Positions 54,552 through 62,799 of a DNA stretch of 64,000 nucleotides are shown in pieces. The notes under the pieces are model-generated. The model did not search any database. It was not told the DNA's origin and worked only from the letters and a program-made list of their open reading frames with translations. Each line of letters starts with the position of its first letter. Positions within the stretch are counted from its first letter, which is position 1. Made by a program: the position numbers and the translations under genes. Origin of the DNA: Marinifilum sp965230805 (GTDB lineage: Bacteria > Bacteroidota > Bacteroidia > Bacteroidales > Marinifilaceae). Location: NCBI RefSeq assembly GCF_965230805.1, contig NZ_OZ246019.1, forward strand, positions 1,922,001-1,986,000, read 5' to 3'.

Positions 54552-55397
54552 ATGAAAAAAAGCTTATTACTATTAATTGGTCTTGCACTGTTTTGTTCTG
54601 CGAATGTAATGTCGCAAACCAATCCAACAAGTGTATACAGCAAGAATCACATTAAAAATCGTAAACCAATTCCTTATTCAAATATCCGCGAATCGGATGT
54701 AATGTGGTCGAAATTGGTATGGAGAATCGTTGATTTGCGAGAGAAAATGAACCTTCCGATGTATTATCCAACCACACCACAGGACGATCGCTACAGCTTA
54801 ATTGATTTGCTGATGTATGGTATAGAAAACGAAGGTTTGACAGCCTACTCTACCAACGATGATGAATTTAAAGAACCTATGACCTTGGATGAAATTCATG
54901 GAAAATTTGATGCGCAATCAGATACTATCATGCAACGCAATAGGTTAACAGGCGAATTGGAAGAAAAAATTATCCCTGGTGAAATGCATACCGACGATGT
55001 AAAACGTTACATGGTAAAAGAACAATGGTTCTTCGACAAGCAAACATCAACCATGCAAGTACGAATTATTGGTATTTGCCCTATTCGCGAGTATGTAAAA
55101 GATGGTGATACTGCTATGGATGGAGTGCAAATGAAGCAGCTTTTCTGGGTTTACTTCCCGGAGGCAAGGCCATTGCTTGCAACTCATGAAGTGTTTAATC
55201 CCTTTAATGATGCTGCTCGTTACTCATTCGATGATCTTTTTTTGAAGAGAAGATTCTCAAGCTTTATTACTCAAATCTCGAATGTACACAACAATAGAGG
55301 AATTAGTGAATACACTGTCGGAATTAATTCGATGCTTGAGGCAGAAAGAATTAAGAATAATATCTTCGAATACGAACATGATTTATGGGAATACTAA
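54552..55397 (+). CDS. gldN: Type IX secretion protein GldN/PorN
   Basis: A 281-residue periplasmic protein with a signal peptide (LLLLIGLALFCSANVMS). GldN hallmarks include RESDVMWSKLVWRIVDLREK, MNLPMYYPT and IIGICPIREYV with YFPEARPLL. It partners GldK in the outer-membrane ring of the secretion system. It is the last gene of the operon, and a strong terminator follows 20 bp after the stop codon. Confidence 0.95.
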   Translation: MKKSLLLLIGLALFCSANVMSQTNPTSVYSKNHIKNRKPIPYSNIRESDVMWSKLVWRIVDLREKMNLPMYYPTTPQDDRYSLIDLLMYGIENEGLTAYSTNDDEFKEPMTLDEIHGKFDAQSDTIMQRNRLTGELEEKIIPGEMHTDDVKRYMVKEQWFFDKQTSTMQVRIIGICPIREYVKDGDTAMDGVQMKQLFWVYFPEARPLLATHEVFNPFNDAARYSFDDLFLKRRFSSFITQISNVHNNRGISEYTVGINSMLEAERIKNNIFEYEHDLWEY

Positions 55398-55416
55398 AAA
55401 AATAAAATTCTATAAG

Positions 55417-55452
55417 AAAGAGGCTATCTCAAATGAGGTAGCCTCTTTATTT
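55417..55452 (+). terminator. Terminator of porP-gldKLMN
   Basis: A 15-bp stem with one G-U pair (AAAGAGGCTATCTCA and TGAGGTAGCCTCTTT) followed by a T-rich run. Confidence 0.9.
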
Positions 55453-55489
55453 TAGCAGTTTTGGACTAATTTCTGTTTATAATCTCTTT

Positions 55490-55566
55490 CCAAGATGTAA
55501 GCCACAAAATCAAAAAAGTCATTACTGTGTATATTTAATAACTATTTTAATCGAGCTCGTTTCATA
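55490..55566 (-). repeat. 77-bp palindromic element, copy D
   Basis: Read on the minus strand it starts ATGAAACGAGCTCG and ends GTGGCTTACATCTTGG, with ATTAAAATAGTTATT inside. It lies between the gldN terminator and galK. It is opposite to both flanking genes, unlike the other three copies, and is the most diverged copy. Confidence 0.65.
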
Positions 55567-55634
55567 TTAAAAATTCTATTTGCATCCTACTTTATTTTTT
55601 GGCTTTTTGTTTTTTTATAAAAAAGCTTTACATT

Positions 55635-55656
55635 TACCAACCAGTACCAACCAGTA
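55635..55656 (+). promoter_or_regulatory. Tandem 10-bp operator-like repeat before galK
   Basis: TACCAACCAG occurs twice in direct tandem, followed by TA, ending 10 bp before the galK start codon. The one-turn spacing would place two protein contacts on the same DNA face. The position would block transcription or translation initiation. The binding factor is unknown. Confidence 0.4.
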
Positions 55657-55666
55657 AGAATAAGTT

Positions 55667-56830
55667 ATGCAAGTTGCTGAATTAAAAAAAGAGTTTGAAA
55701 ATTACTACGGAAAGGGAGATTGTCATATCTACTTTTCGCCAGGACGAGTAAATCTAATAGGAGAGCATACCGATTATAATGGAGGATTTGTTTTTCCTTG
55801 TGCTTTGTCGTTTGGAACTTATTGCCTGATTAGAAAAACAAATGATAGTGTAATACGACTAGCATCCTTAAATCAGGCAAAGAAATACACACTTAAACTT
55901 GGTGAGTTGACTCAGCCTTTGGAAAAAGGAAATTGGGCAAATTATGTATTAGGTGTAATCGCTCAATTTATAAAGGACGACTTAATTCCTGATTGCGGAG
56001 CAGATCTTCTTTTTTGGGGAAATGTACCCCATGGAGCCGGATTGTCGTCTTCAGCCTCTTTGGAAGTAGTTACAGGTGTAGCTATAAATGAGGAATACAA
56101 TTTCAAGAAAGATCAGCTAAGTATTGTAAAATATAGCCAAACTGCAGAGCGTGAATTTGCCGGAGTAATGTGCGGTATAATGGATCAGTTTGCTTCAGGA
56201 ATGGGTAAAAAGGATCATGCGATCTATTTAAATTGCGATAACCTTGAATATGAGTTGGTGCCCATAAAACTAGATGGTGTTAAAATAGTAATAGGAAATA
56301 CAAACAGTCCGCACAGTTTGGACGAAGGAAAATACAATGAACGAGTTGCTGAATGTCGGGCAGCTGTAGAAGCAATCAACCCCTCCAAAAAGATTGCTAA
56401 TTTAGGTGAATTGTGCCCGACAGAATTCAACTCTTTATCCGGTAATATAAAGGATGAGCTTATCAGAAAAAGGGCTCGTCATGTGGTTACTGAAATTGAA
56501 AGAACTCAAAAAGCGGTAATCGAACTTAAAAAAGGGAACTTAAGCGAATTTGGACAATTAATGAATGGTTCACACGATTCCCTTAGAGATGATTATGAGG
56601 TTACGGGAAATGAGCTCGATTGCATGGTGGACGCAGCAAGAAAGATCGAGGGAACAATAGGAGCAAGAATGACAGGAGGTGGTTTTGGAGGTTCAACCGT
56701 AAGCCTTGTTAAAGATGAGTATGTTGATGAATTTATTAGTAAAGTAGGTGCTGAATATCTCGAAAAAACAGGCATTGTTGCAGACTTTTATGTTGCCCAA
56801 ATAGGTGACGGAGGCAAAAGAATTGAATAA
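55667..56830 (+). CDS. galK: Galactokinase
   Basis: A 387-residue GHMP kinase that phosphorylates galactose. The galactokinase signature is GRVNLIGEHTDYNGGFVFP. The ATP loop is PHGAGLSSSASLEV, and GARMTGGGFGGSTVSLV is the third motif. The catalytic Asp lies in CGIMDQFASGMG. It is the first gene of the Leloir operon, 17 bp before galT. A 10-bp tandem repeat upstream may be an operator. Confidence 0.96.
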   Translation: MQVAELKKEFENYYGKGDCHIYFSPGRVNLIGEHTDYNGGFVFPCALSFGTYCLIRKTNDSVIRLASLNQAKKYTLKLGELTQPLEKGNWANYVLGVIAQFIKDDLIPDCGADLLFWGNVPHGAGLSSSASLEVVTGVAINEEYNFKKDQLSIVKYSQTAEREFAGVMCGIMDQFASGMGKKDHAIYLNCDNLEYELVPIKLDGVKIVIGNTNSPHSLDEGKYNERVAECRAAVEAINPSKKIANLGELCPTEFNSLSGNIKDELIRKRARHVVTEIERTQKAVIELKKGNLSEFGQLMNGSHDSLRDDYEVTGNELDCMVDAARKIEGTIGARMTGGGFGGSTVSLVKDEYVDEFISKVGAEYLEKTGIVADFYVAQIGDGGKRIE

Positions 56831-56847
56831 TTACAAATAGATTTCTG

Positions 56848-57894
56848 ATGAAAGAGTTTGATTATATCGAAAACCCACATCGCAGATACAATCCATTAAC
56901 TGGTGAGTGGATATTGGTATCGCCGCACAGATCAAAAAGACCATGGCAAGGACAGGTTGAAAAGGTGATTGAAGAAAAAAGGCCTTCATATGATCCAAAA
57001 TGTTATCTGTGTCCAGGGAATGAAAGAATAGGAGGTGAAAAAAATCCCAATTATGAAGATGTTTATTCATTTCAGAACGATTTTAGTGCTTTATTACAAG
57101 ATACTCCGGAAGGAGAATTTAGAGACGGTGATTTGTTTCGGGCAGAAAGTGAATCGGGAATCTGTAAAGTAATTTGCTTTAGTCCGGATCATAGTCTTAC
57201 CGTTCCTGAAATGAAAGTAGAAAAGATACGTAAGGTTGTTGATCTTTGGTGTAAGGAATATAAGGAATTGGGAGAACGCAAGGATATCGGTTACGTGCAG
57301 ATATTCGAAAATAAAGGAGCCATTATGGGTTGCTCCAATCCGCATCCCCATGGACAAATTTGGGCTTCAGGATTAATTCCTCTCGAAACATCAAAAGAGT
57401 CGGAGACCCAAAAAGCATATTTCGAGCAATATGGACGTACTCTGTTGTCGGATTATCTGCAATCTGAATTAGAGAAGAAAGAAAGAATTTTGGTTGATAA
57501 TAATTCTTTTGTAGCTTTAGTACCGTTTTGGGCAGTTTGGCCTTTCGAAAGTATGATCATTAGTAAAAGAGCAGTATCTAATTTACTGGAATTGACTGAT
57601 GAAGAAAGAACAGATCTTGCTGATATTTATAAGAAATTAACCATTATGTACGATAACTTATTTGAGGTATCGTTTGCATATTCGGCAGGATTGCACCAAG
57701 CTCCAACTGATGGAGAAAAGCATCCTGAGTGGCATTTACACATGCATTTCTATCCACCGTTGTTACGCTCGGCTAGTGTTAAGAAATTTATGGTAGGATA
57801 CGAAATGCTGGGTACGCCACAGCGAGATATTACAGCAGAAGGAGCAGCAAAACGATTAAGAGAATTATCAAAGACTCATTATAAATCGAGATAA
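56848..57894 (+). CDS. galT: Galactose-1-phosphate uridylyltransferase
   Basis: A 348-residue enzyme exchanging UMP between UDP-glucose and galactose-1-phosphate. The zinc knuckle is CYLCPGN. The active-site His lies in CSNPHPHGQIWA, the HxH of the HIT-like family. WHLHMHFYPPLLRS is the C-terminal metal site. It sits between galK and the sugar symporter. A short GC hairpin lies between this gene and the symporter start. Confidence 0.96.
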   Translation: MKEFDYIENPHRRYNPLTGEWILVSPHRSKRPWQGQVEKVIEEKRPSYDPKCYLCPGNERIGGEKNPNYEDVYSFQNDFSALLQDTPEGEFRDGDLFRAESESGICKVICFSPDHSLTVPEMKVEKIRKVVDLWCKEYKELGERKDIGYVQIFENKGAIMGCSNPHPHGQIWASGLIPLETSKESETQKAYFEQYGRTLLSDYLQSELEKKERILVDNNSFVALVPFWAVWPFESMIISKRAVSNLLELTDEERTDLADIYKKLTIMYDNLFEVSFAYSAGLHQAPTDGEKHPEWHLHMHFYPPLLRSASVKKFMVGYEMLGTPQRDITAEGAAKRLRELSKTHYKSR

Positions 57895-57943
57895 TAGATC
57901 TTTTATAAGTATCAATTATTTTCTAACTAATCTTTTATCTCAA

Positions 57944-57959
57944 CCCGAAGAGCTTCGGG
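57944..57959 (+). promoter_or_regulatory. Hairpin in the leader of the symporter gene
   Basis: CCCGAAG and CTTCGGG form a 7-bp stem 17 bp before the start codon. It has no T run. It may pause polymerase, block ribosome access or stabilise the message. Confidence 0.35.
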
Positions 57960-57976
57960 ATTTTAAATCTAATAAA

Positions 57977-59638
57977 ATGGCGAATACATTTTCTTTCCTT
58001 GATTATGTGATTTTTATCGTTTACGGAATTGTGATTGTTGGAGTAGGATTGTGGGTATCCCGTGACAAAGAAGGTCACCAAAAAAATGCTGATGATTACT
58101 TTTTGGCATCTAAATCTTTACCTTGGTGGGCAATTGGAGCCTCCTTAATTGCTGCAAATATTTCGGCAGAGCAATTTATTGGAATGTCTGGTTCCGGATT
58201 TGCAATCGGACTGGCAATTGCGTCATACGAATGGATGGCTGCTCTAACTCTTATTATTGTTGGTAAGTACTTCTTGCCAATTTTTATTGAGAAAGGATTG
58301 TATACCATCCCTGAATTTGTTGAGAAACGCTACTCAAAAAATCTGAAAACGATTTTAGCGGTTTTCTGGATTGCACTATACGTATTTGTAAACCTTACAT
58401 CGGTATTGTATTTGGGTGCTTTGGCTCTGGAAACCATTATGGGAATTCCTATGATTTATGGAGTGATTGGATTAGCACTATTTGCTGCCAGTTATTCTTT
58501 GTATGGTGGTTTATCCGCAGTAGCCTGGACCGATGTGATTCAGGTAGTGTTTTTGATTTTAGGTGGATTGGTAACTACCTATTTGGCTTTAGATATGGTA
58601 TCGGGAGGAGAAGGTGTTTTAGCCGGTTTTAAACACATTTATGAGGTAGCACCTGATAGTTTCAATATGATTTTGGATAAGGCTCATGATCAGTATAAAA
58701 ATCTTCCAGGCCTGGGTGTAATAGTTGGAGGTATGTGGGTTGCGAACCTTTATTATTGGGGATTCAACCAATACATTATTCAAAGAACTTTGGCAGCAAA
58801 ATCCTTACAAGAATCACAAAGAGGGATTGTGTTTGCAGGATTTTTGAAGTTAATCATCCCACTAATTGTAGTAATTCCAGGAATTGCCGCTTTTGTAATG
58901 GTAAACGATGGAAGCATTATGGCTTCATTAGGCGATACTGCTCAAAATAATATTCCAACTATCGAATCTGCAGACAAAGCTTATCCATGGCTGTTGCAGT
59001 TTTTACCTGTAGGATTAAAAGGTTTGGCCTTTGCTGCATTGGCCGCAGCGATTGTATCTTCCTTGGCATCAATGTTGAATTCTACTTCAACCATTTTTAC
59101 CATGGACATTTACAAGCCATATTTTAATCCAAATGCCAGTGATAAACAGACTGTGAATACAGGTAGAATATCGGCAGCAATAGCATTGCTAATTGCCGGT
59201 TGTATTGCCCCACAATTAGCCGGTTTGGATCAAGCATTTCAATTTATTCAGGAGTATACAGGGGTTGTAAGTCCTGGTATCTTAGCTGTGTTTATGCTAG
59301 GATTATTCTGGAAAAAATCAACGAATAAAGGTGCAATCGCCGGAGTACTGGCATCCATACCAATTGCGATGTATTTTAAAGTTGCGCCAAATGGATGGCT
59401 TGAAGGAAGCAGTGTTGAATCCCTATTTGTAAATGTTCCTTTTATGGATCAAATGGGCTATACTGCAATTCTTTCTGCCTTAGTTATAGTATTGGTAAGT
59501 TACATACAGAATAAGGGAGAGAATGATTCCAAAGGAATCGAAATCAGTAGGGAAACATTTGCAACAGGTAGAGTATTTAATATTGTGGCCTACACCATTT
59601 GTATTTTGTTGGTTGCCTTATATGCAATCTTCTGGTAA
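57977..59638 (+). CDS. Sodium/sugar symporter (SSS/SGLT family)
   Basis: A 553-residue membrane protein of the sodium:solute symporter family with about 14 hydrophobic helices. Hallmarks include DYFLASKSLPWWAIGASLIA, NISAEQFIGMSGSGFAIGL, the SSS signature region GLKGLAFAALAAAIVSSLAS and MLNSTSTIFTMDIY. Its place between galT and galE makes galactose the likely substrate, as for the Vibrio vSGLT. Substrate is inference from context; the family also carries glucose and other sugars. The C-terminal helix ends the protein at the membrane. Confidence 0.92.
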   Translation: MANTFSFLDYVIFIVYGIVIVGVGLWVSRDKEGHQKNADDYFLASKSLPWWAIGASLIAANISAEQFIGMSGSGFAIGLAIASYEWMAALTLIIVGKYFLPIFIEKGLYTIPEFVEKRYSKNLKTILAVFWIALYVFVNLTSVLYLGALALETIMGIPMIYGVIGLALFAASYSLYGGLSAVAWTDVIQVVFLILGGLVTTYLALDMVSGGEGVLAGFKHIYEVAPDSFNMILDKAHDQYKNLPGLGVIVGGMWVANLYYWGFNQYIIQRTLAAKSLQESQRGIVFAGFLKLIIPLIVVIPGIAAFVMVNDGSIMASLGDTAQNNIPTIESADKAYPWLLQFLPVGLKGLAFAALAAAIVSSLASMLNSTSTIFTMDIYKPYFNPNASDKQTVNTGRISAAIALLIAGCIAPQLAGLDQAFQFIQEYTGVVSPGILAVFMLGLFWKKSTNKGAIAGVLASIPIAMYFKVAPNGWLEGSSVESLFVNVPFMDQMGYTAILSALVIVLVSYIQNKGENDSKGIEISRETFATGRVFNIVAYTICILLVALYAIFW

Positions 59639-59652
59639 AAAGTAAAAAAACA

Positions 59653-59692
59653 GTGGAATAATACGCTTGCCTGCGCAAATGTGTTATTCCAC
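59653..59692 (+). terminator. Hairpin after the symporter gene
   Basis: GTGGAATAA pairs with TTATTCCAC in a 9-bp stem around a long loop. No T run follows, so termination would be partial at best. Confidence 0.4.
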
Positions 59693-59712
59693 GAATTAAT
59701 AAAGTCAAGGAA

Positions 59713-59788
59713 ATAAAACGAGCAAGATTAAAATAATTATTAAACCTGCACGGCAATAATTATTTTAATCTTGCAGCTTCCTTCTGGC
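59713..59788 (+). repeat. 77-bp palindromic element, copy B
   Basis: It starts ATAAAACGAGCAAG and ends GCAGCTTCCTTCTGG, with GATTAAAATAATTATT and AATAATTATTTTAATC forming a 16-bp perfect inverted repeat. It lies between the symporter and second galE genes in their orientation, 23 bp before the galE start codon. Confidence 0.75.
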
Positions 59789-59811
59789 AATCGAAAAGAA
59801 ATTATAAACAG

Positions 59812-60828
59812 ATGAAAAAAAGAATTTTAGTAAGTGGGGGAACTGGTTATATCGGATCGCATACAGCTGTGGAACTTCAAAATCATGGTTTTGATGTGGT
59901 GATTGCCGATAACCTTTCAAATTCTAAGATTGAAGTACTGGATGGAATCGAAGGCATTACAGGAACTCGCCCATTGTTTGAGAAAGTGGATTTAAGCTGC
60001 ATGAATGAATGCGATGAATTCTTTAAAAAATACAATAATATTGAAGCAATTATCCATTTTGCCGCATCTAAGGCAGTTGGCGAGTCTGTTGAAAATCCTC
60101 TGTTGTATTACAGAAATAACATCAATTCCTTAATCAATATTTTGGAGGCGATGAAGAACTATAAGATCCCTAACCTTGTGTTTTCATCCTCGTGCACGGT
60201 ATACGGACAACCTGATAAACTACCTGTAACCGAATCTACTCCAAGAAAAGAAGCAGAATCACCATACGGAAATACAAAGTCCATTTGCGAAGATATTATT
60301 CGTGATACTGTAAAAGCACATCCTGAATTAAAAGGGATTGCGTTAAGATATTTTAATCCAATTGGAGCACATCCAAGTTCTAAAATTGGTGAACTTCCAT
60401 TGGGGGTTCCCAATAACTTGATTCCATTTTTAACTCAAACAGTAGCAGGAATTAGGCCTGAATTAAGTGTTTTTGGTAATGATTACAACACGCCTGATGG
60501 CTCATGTATTAGAGATTACATTAATGTGGTTGATTTAGCTGCTGCCCATGTTGTTTCAATTGAAAGATTGTTGAAGGATCAACACCAAAGCAATTACGAA
60601 TATTTTAATATAGGAACCGGTGCTGGTGTTTCAGTTCTTGAAATTATTGAATCATTCGAAAGATCAACTGGCCAAAAAGTTCCTCATAAAATTGTAGGAC
60701 GAAGAGCAGGTGATATCGAACAAATTTATGCAGATACCTCATTTTCAAATAAGGAATTAGGCTGGAAAGCGGAAAAAAGCATAGATGAAACTTTACTTTC
60801 GGCATGGAACTGGCAACAAACTTTATAG
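59812..60828 (+). CDS. galE: UDP-glucose 4-epimerase (second copy)
   Basis: A 338-residue epimerase completing the Leloir pathway in the galactose operon. It has the NAD loop VSGGTGYIGSHT, VFSSSCTVYGQP, YGNTK and PDGSCIRDYINVVDLA. It aligns without gaps with the copy at 34326 over nearly the whole length and the two are mostly identical. The sequences differ most near residues 50-80 and at the C-terminus. It is preceded by copy B of the 77-bp element, and galM follows 48 bp later. Confidence 0.95.
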   Translation: MKKRILVSGGTGYIGSHTAVELQNHGFDVVIADNLSNSKIEVLDGIEGITGTRPLFEKVDLSCMNECDEFFKKYNNIEAIIHFAASKAVGESVENPLLYYRNNINSLINILEAMKNYKIPNLVFSSSCTVYGQPDKLPVTESTPRKEAESPYGNTKSICEDIIRDTVKAHPELKGIALRYFNPIGAHPSSKIGELPLGVPNNLIPFLTQTVAGIRPELSVFGNDYNTPDGSCIRDYINVVDLAAAHVVSIERLLKDQHQSNYEYFNIGTGAGVSVLEIIESFERSTGQKVPHKIVGRRAGDIEQIYADTSFSNKELGWKAEKSIDETLLSAWNWQQTL

Positions 60829-60876
60829 GTAATCAAAAAATCAAGCAGAGCATTCATCAGCAATAAAGAATTAAAA

Positions 60877-61884
60877 ATGAAGGTTTACACACTCAAGAAT
60901 AATGTAGTAGAGATTGATTTTATCCCAAGAGGGGGACAAATTATCTCGATACGAGTTCCCGATTCAAATGGCAATATTGCTGATGTAGTTGTTGGCTACG
61001 ATAGCCTTGAAGAAACTCTAAATGGTGATGGATATTTTGGAGCCATATGTGGTAGGTATGCCAACCGAATTGTAAAAGGAGAATTTGAGATTGACAAAGA
61101 AAAGTTTCAACTGGATTGCAACGATAACACCAACCATTTACATGGTGGACACGAGGGTTTTCATGCCAAAATATGGGATGTTACAGAAGTAGATCTTGGG
61201 CAATTTGTGCAAGCTTATAAGCTAAGTTTAACTAGTGAGGATGGCGATCAGAATTATCCGGGTAAACTGGATGTTACAGTTGTTTATGGTTTGACAGAGG
61301 ACAATCAGTTTGTAATTGAATATGCAGCTGAAACTTCAAAACCAACAGTAATTAATTTAACGAGCCATCCCTATTTTAATTTGAATGGAGCTGGAAATGG
61401 TTCGGCAGTTTATCACCAGTTGCAAATAAATGCCTCTTATTATACTCCTATTTCAGCTGAACTAGGTACTACCTCCGGAATAATTGCAAGAGTAAATGGC
61501 ACTCCTTTCGATTTTACAAAACCAAAGTCAGTACAACTTGCTTGTGATGCCAATCACGAACAGATTAATATGATCGGTGGTATTGATCACAACTTTGTAT
61601 TAGATGATTTTAATGGATCTGTTAAGTTAGCAGGTATACTTACAGATCCGGAATCGGGACGTAAACTGGAGGTTTATACCGATCAACCGGGAATTCAAAT
61701 ATATACCGGTGCCCATTTTGATGGCTCAGAGAGAGGAAAAAATGGAAATCCTATACAGCAATGTCAAGGGATTGCAATGGAAACACAAATTTTCCCAAAT
61801 TCGCCAAACTACGATCATTTCCCTAATGCATTGTTAAAGCCCGGAGAAAGGTATACACATGTTTGTATCTATAAGTTTTGCTAA
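60877..61884 (+). CDS. galM: Aldose 1-epimerase (galactose mutarotase)
   Basis: A 335-residue mutarotase that converts beta- to alpha-galactose for galactokinase. Residues NRI in CGRYANRIVKG, HGG in NHLHGGHEGF and the catalytic His in NLTSHPYFNLNG are present. The catalytic Glu is expected in QGIAMETQIFPNSPNY. There is no signal peptide, so it acts in the cytoplasm. It is the last gene of the galactose operon, with a strong terminator 62 bp later. Confidence 0.95.
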   Translation: MKVYTLKNNVVEIDFIPRGGQIISIRVPDSNGNIADVVVGYDSLEETLNGDGYFGAICGRYANRIVKGEFEIDKEKFQLDCNDNTNHLHGGHEGFHAKIWDVTEVDLGQFVQAYKLSLTSEDGDQNYPGKLDVTVVYGLTEDNQFVIEYAAETSKPTVINLTSHPYFNLNGAGNGSAVYHQLQINASYYTPISAELGTTSGIIARVNGTPFDFTKPKSVQLACDANHEQINMIGGIDHNFVLDDFNGSVKLAGILTDPESGRKLEVYTDQPGIQIYTGAHFDGSERGKNGNPIQQCQGIAMETQIFPNSPNYDHFPNALLKPGERYTHVCIYKFC

Positions 61885-61945
61885 AGATTAGTTCTATCAG
61901 AACACTAAAAATATAATTTTTTCCTTTGTATAAGGATCCTTTTAG

Positions 61946-61994
61946 CACCAGACAGAGTGGTTTATATTCATTTAATCTCTGTTTGGTGTTTTTT
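61946..61994 (+). terminator. Terminator of the galactose operon
   Basis: CACCAGACAGAG pairs with CTCTGTTTGGTG (12 bp, one G-U) and is followed by six T. Confidence 0.88.
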
Positions 61995-62085
61995 GTGAAT
62001 TAAAATGACTGATATTTAAATTCTACTATTCATTGTGAATACCAGTTTAAATCACTTGCGTAGCCAAGTAGAACATCGGATTCCC

Positions 62086-62356
62086 TTATTTTAACGTGAG
62101 TTCGACGTAAAATTCGTTCACAGTTTGATCTGATTTTGAGTAGAAATTTTCGAAGGAATATCGGGATATTTCAAGAAGATTTGAGGAAATTTATGCCGAA
62201 AGCAGGCAAACACATAATGGAAAGTTCTCTTTACGACAGCTTCACATTAAAAATTCCTCAAAATAGCCCGCTATTCTTTCCAAATTTTTAATGCAAATCT
62301 ATCCCAAATATAACTTTCTGTGGATAGAATTTTACGTCGAACTCACGTTAAAATAA
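62086..62356. mobile_element. MITE-like element with 29-bp perfect inverted repeats
   Basis: Positions 62086-62114 are the exact reverse complement of 62328-62356. The ends share TTAACGTGAGTTC and the following AnGTAA with the left end of the IS982-type element at 10203 (18 of 20 bases). The 271-bp element has no open frame. It also contains TTTGATCTGATTTT, the inverse of a subterminal motif in the IS. No target duplication is visible. It ends 2 bp before the first unit of the 21-bp array. Confidence 0.8.
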
Positions 62357-62358
62357 TC

Positions 62359-62673
62359 AATTGAGATAGAGAAAATACCAAGTGGAATATCTATTTGATC
62401 AATTATTGGCATAAAAAATCGAATTGAGATCGTACTTTTTTCAATGGGGATGGTAAAACAATAAATTGAGATTGTACTTTTTTCGATTAAGATAGAAAAT
62501 GAAGTCAGGGGATGCATTGGGAAGTCAATTATTGGGTGCTTTTTTCAAATTGAGTTCGAAATTTGACCGAGGGGATAGGTGAAAAATGAAATTGAGATAC
62601 TTCCCAACTTAAAGGGGGTTGAAAAATTCCCCGATGGCGAGTAAAAACTTTATCGGGGTCAGTGTTTATAAAG
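62359..62673. repeat. Degenerate 21-bp periodic array 2
   Basis: Units start exactly every 21 bp from 62359 (62359, 62380, 62401, 62422 and so on); about 12 are clear and 15 can be traced. The first nine positions are conserved around AATTGAGAT (exact in units 1, 4, 6 and 12; AATTATTGG in units 3 and 9; AATGGGGAT in unit 5; GATTAAGAT in unit 7). Units 4 and 6 differ by one base. The other 12 positions vary. It lies between convergent genes next to a MITE. On the minus strand the frame stays open for 61 codons with a seven-residue rhythm (IEKSTIS). Confidence 0.9.
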
Positions 62674-62721
62674 GTTTTCTATCCTTTATAGTTAAATGCA
62701 GTCAGTATTTATAAAGGTTTT
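62658..62721. repeat. Direct repeat at the tail of array 2
   Basis: GTCAGTGTTTATAAAGG at 62658 recurs as GTCAGTATTTATAAAGG at 62701, 43 bp later (two 21-bp periods plus one). It looks like a further, diverged part of the same array. Confidence 0.6.
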
Positions 62722-62799
62722 AATTAATTGAATAAAAAAAAGAAATTAATTTTTCGATCAGGAATTTGAATTATCAAAATTAAAAAATAGATAAAGCTT

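Noticed and set aside
62332..62517. A 61-codon minus-strand frame with a seven-residue rhythm (IEKSTIS)
   Set aside because: It starts and ends inside the 21-bp array and MITE arm, so the rhythm follows from the 21-bp period. I mention it as an alternative under the array but do not call it a gene.
62359..62673. CRISPR array
   Set aside because: The period is only 21 bp, the conserved part is about 9 bp and degenerate, and there are no cas genes in the window.
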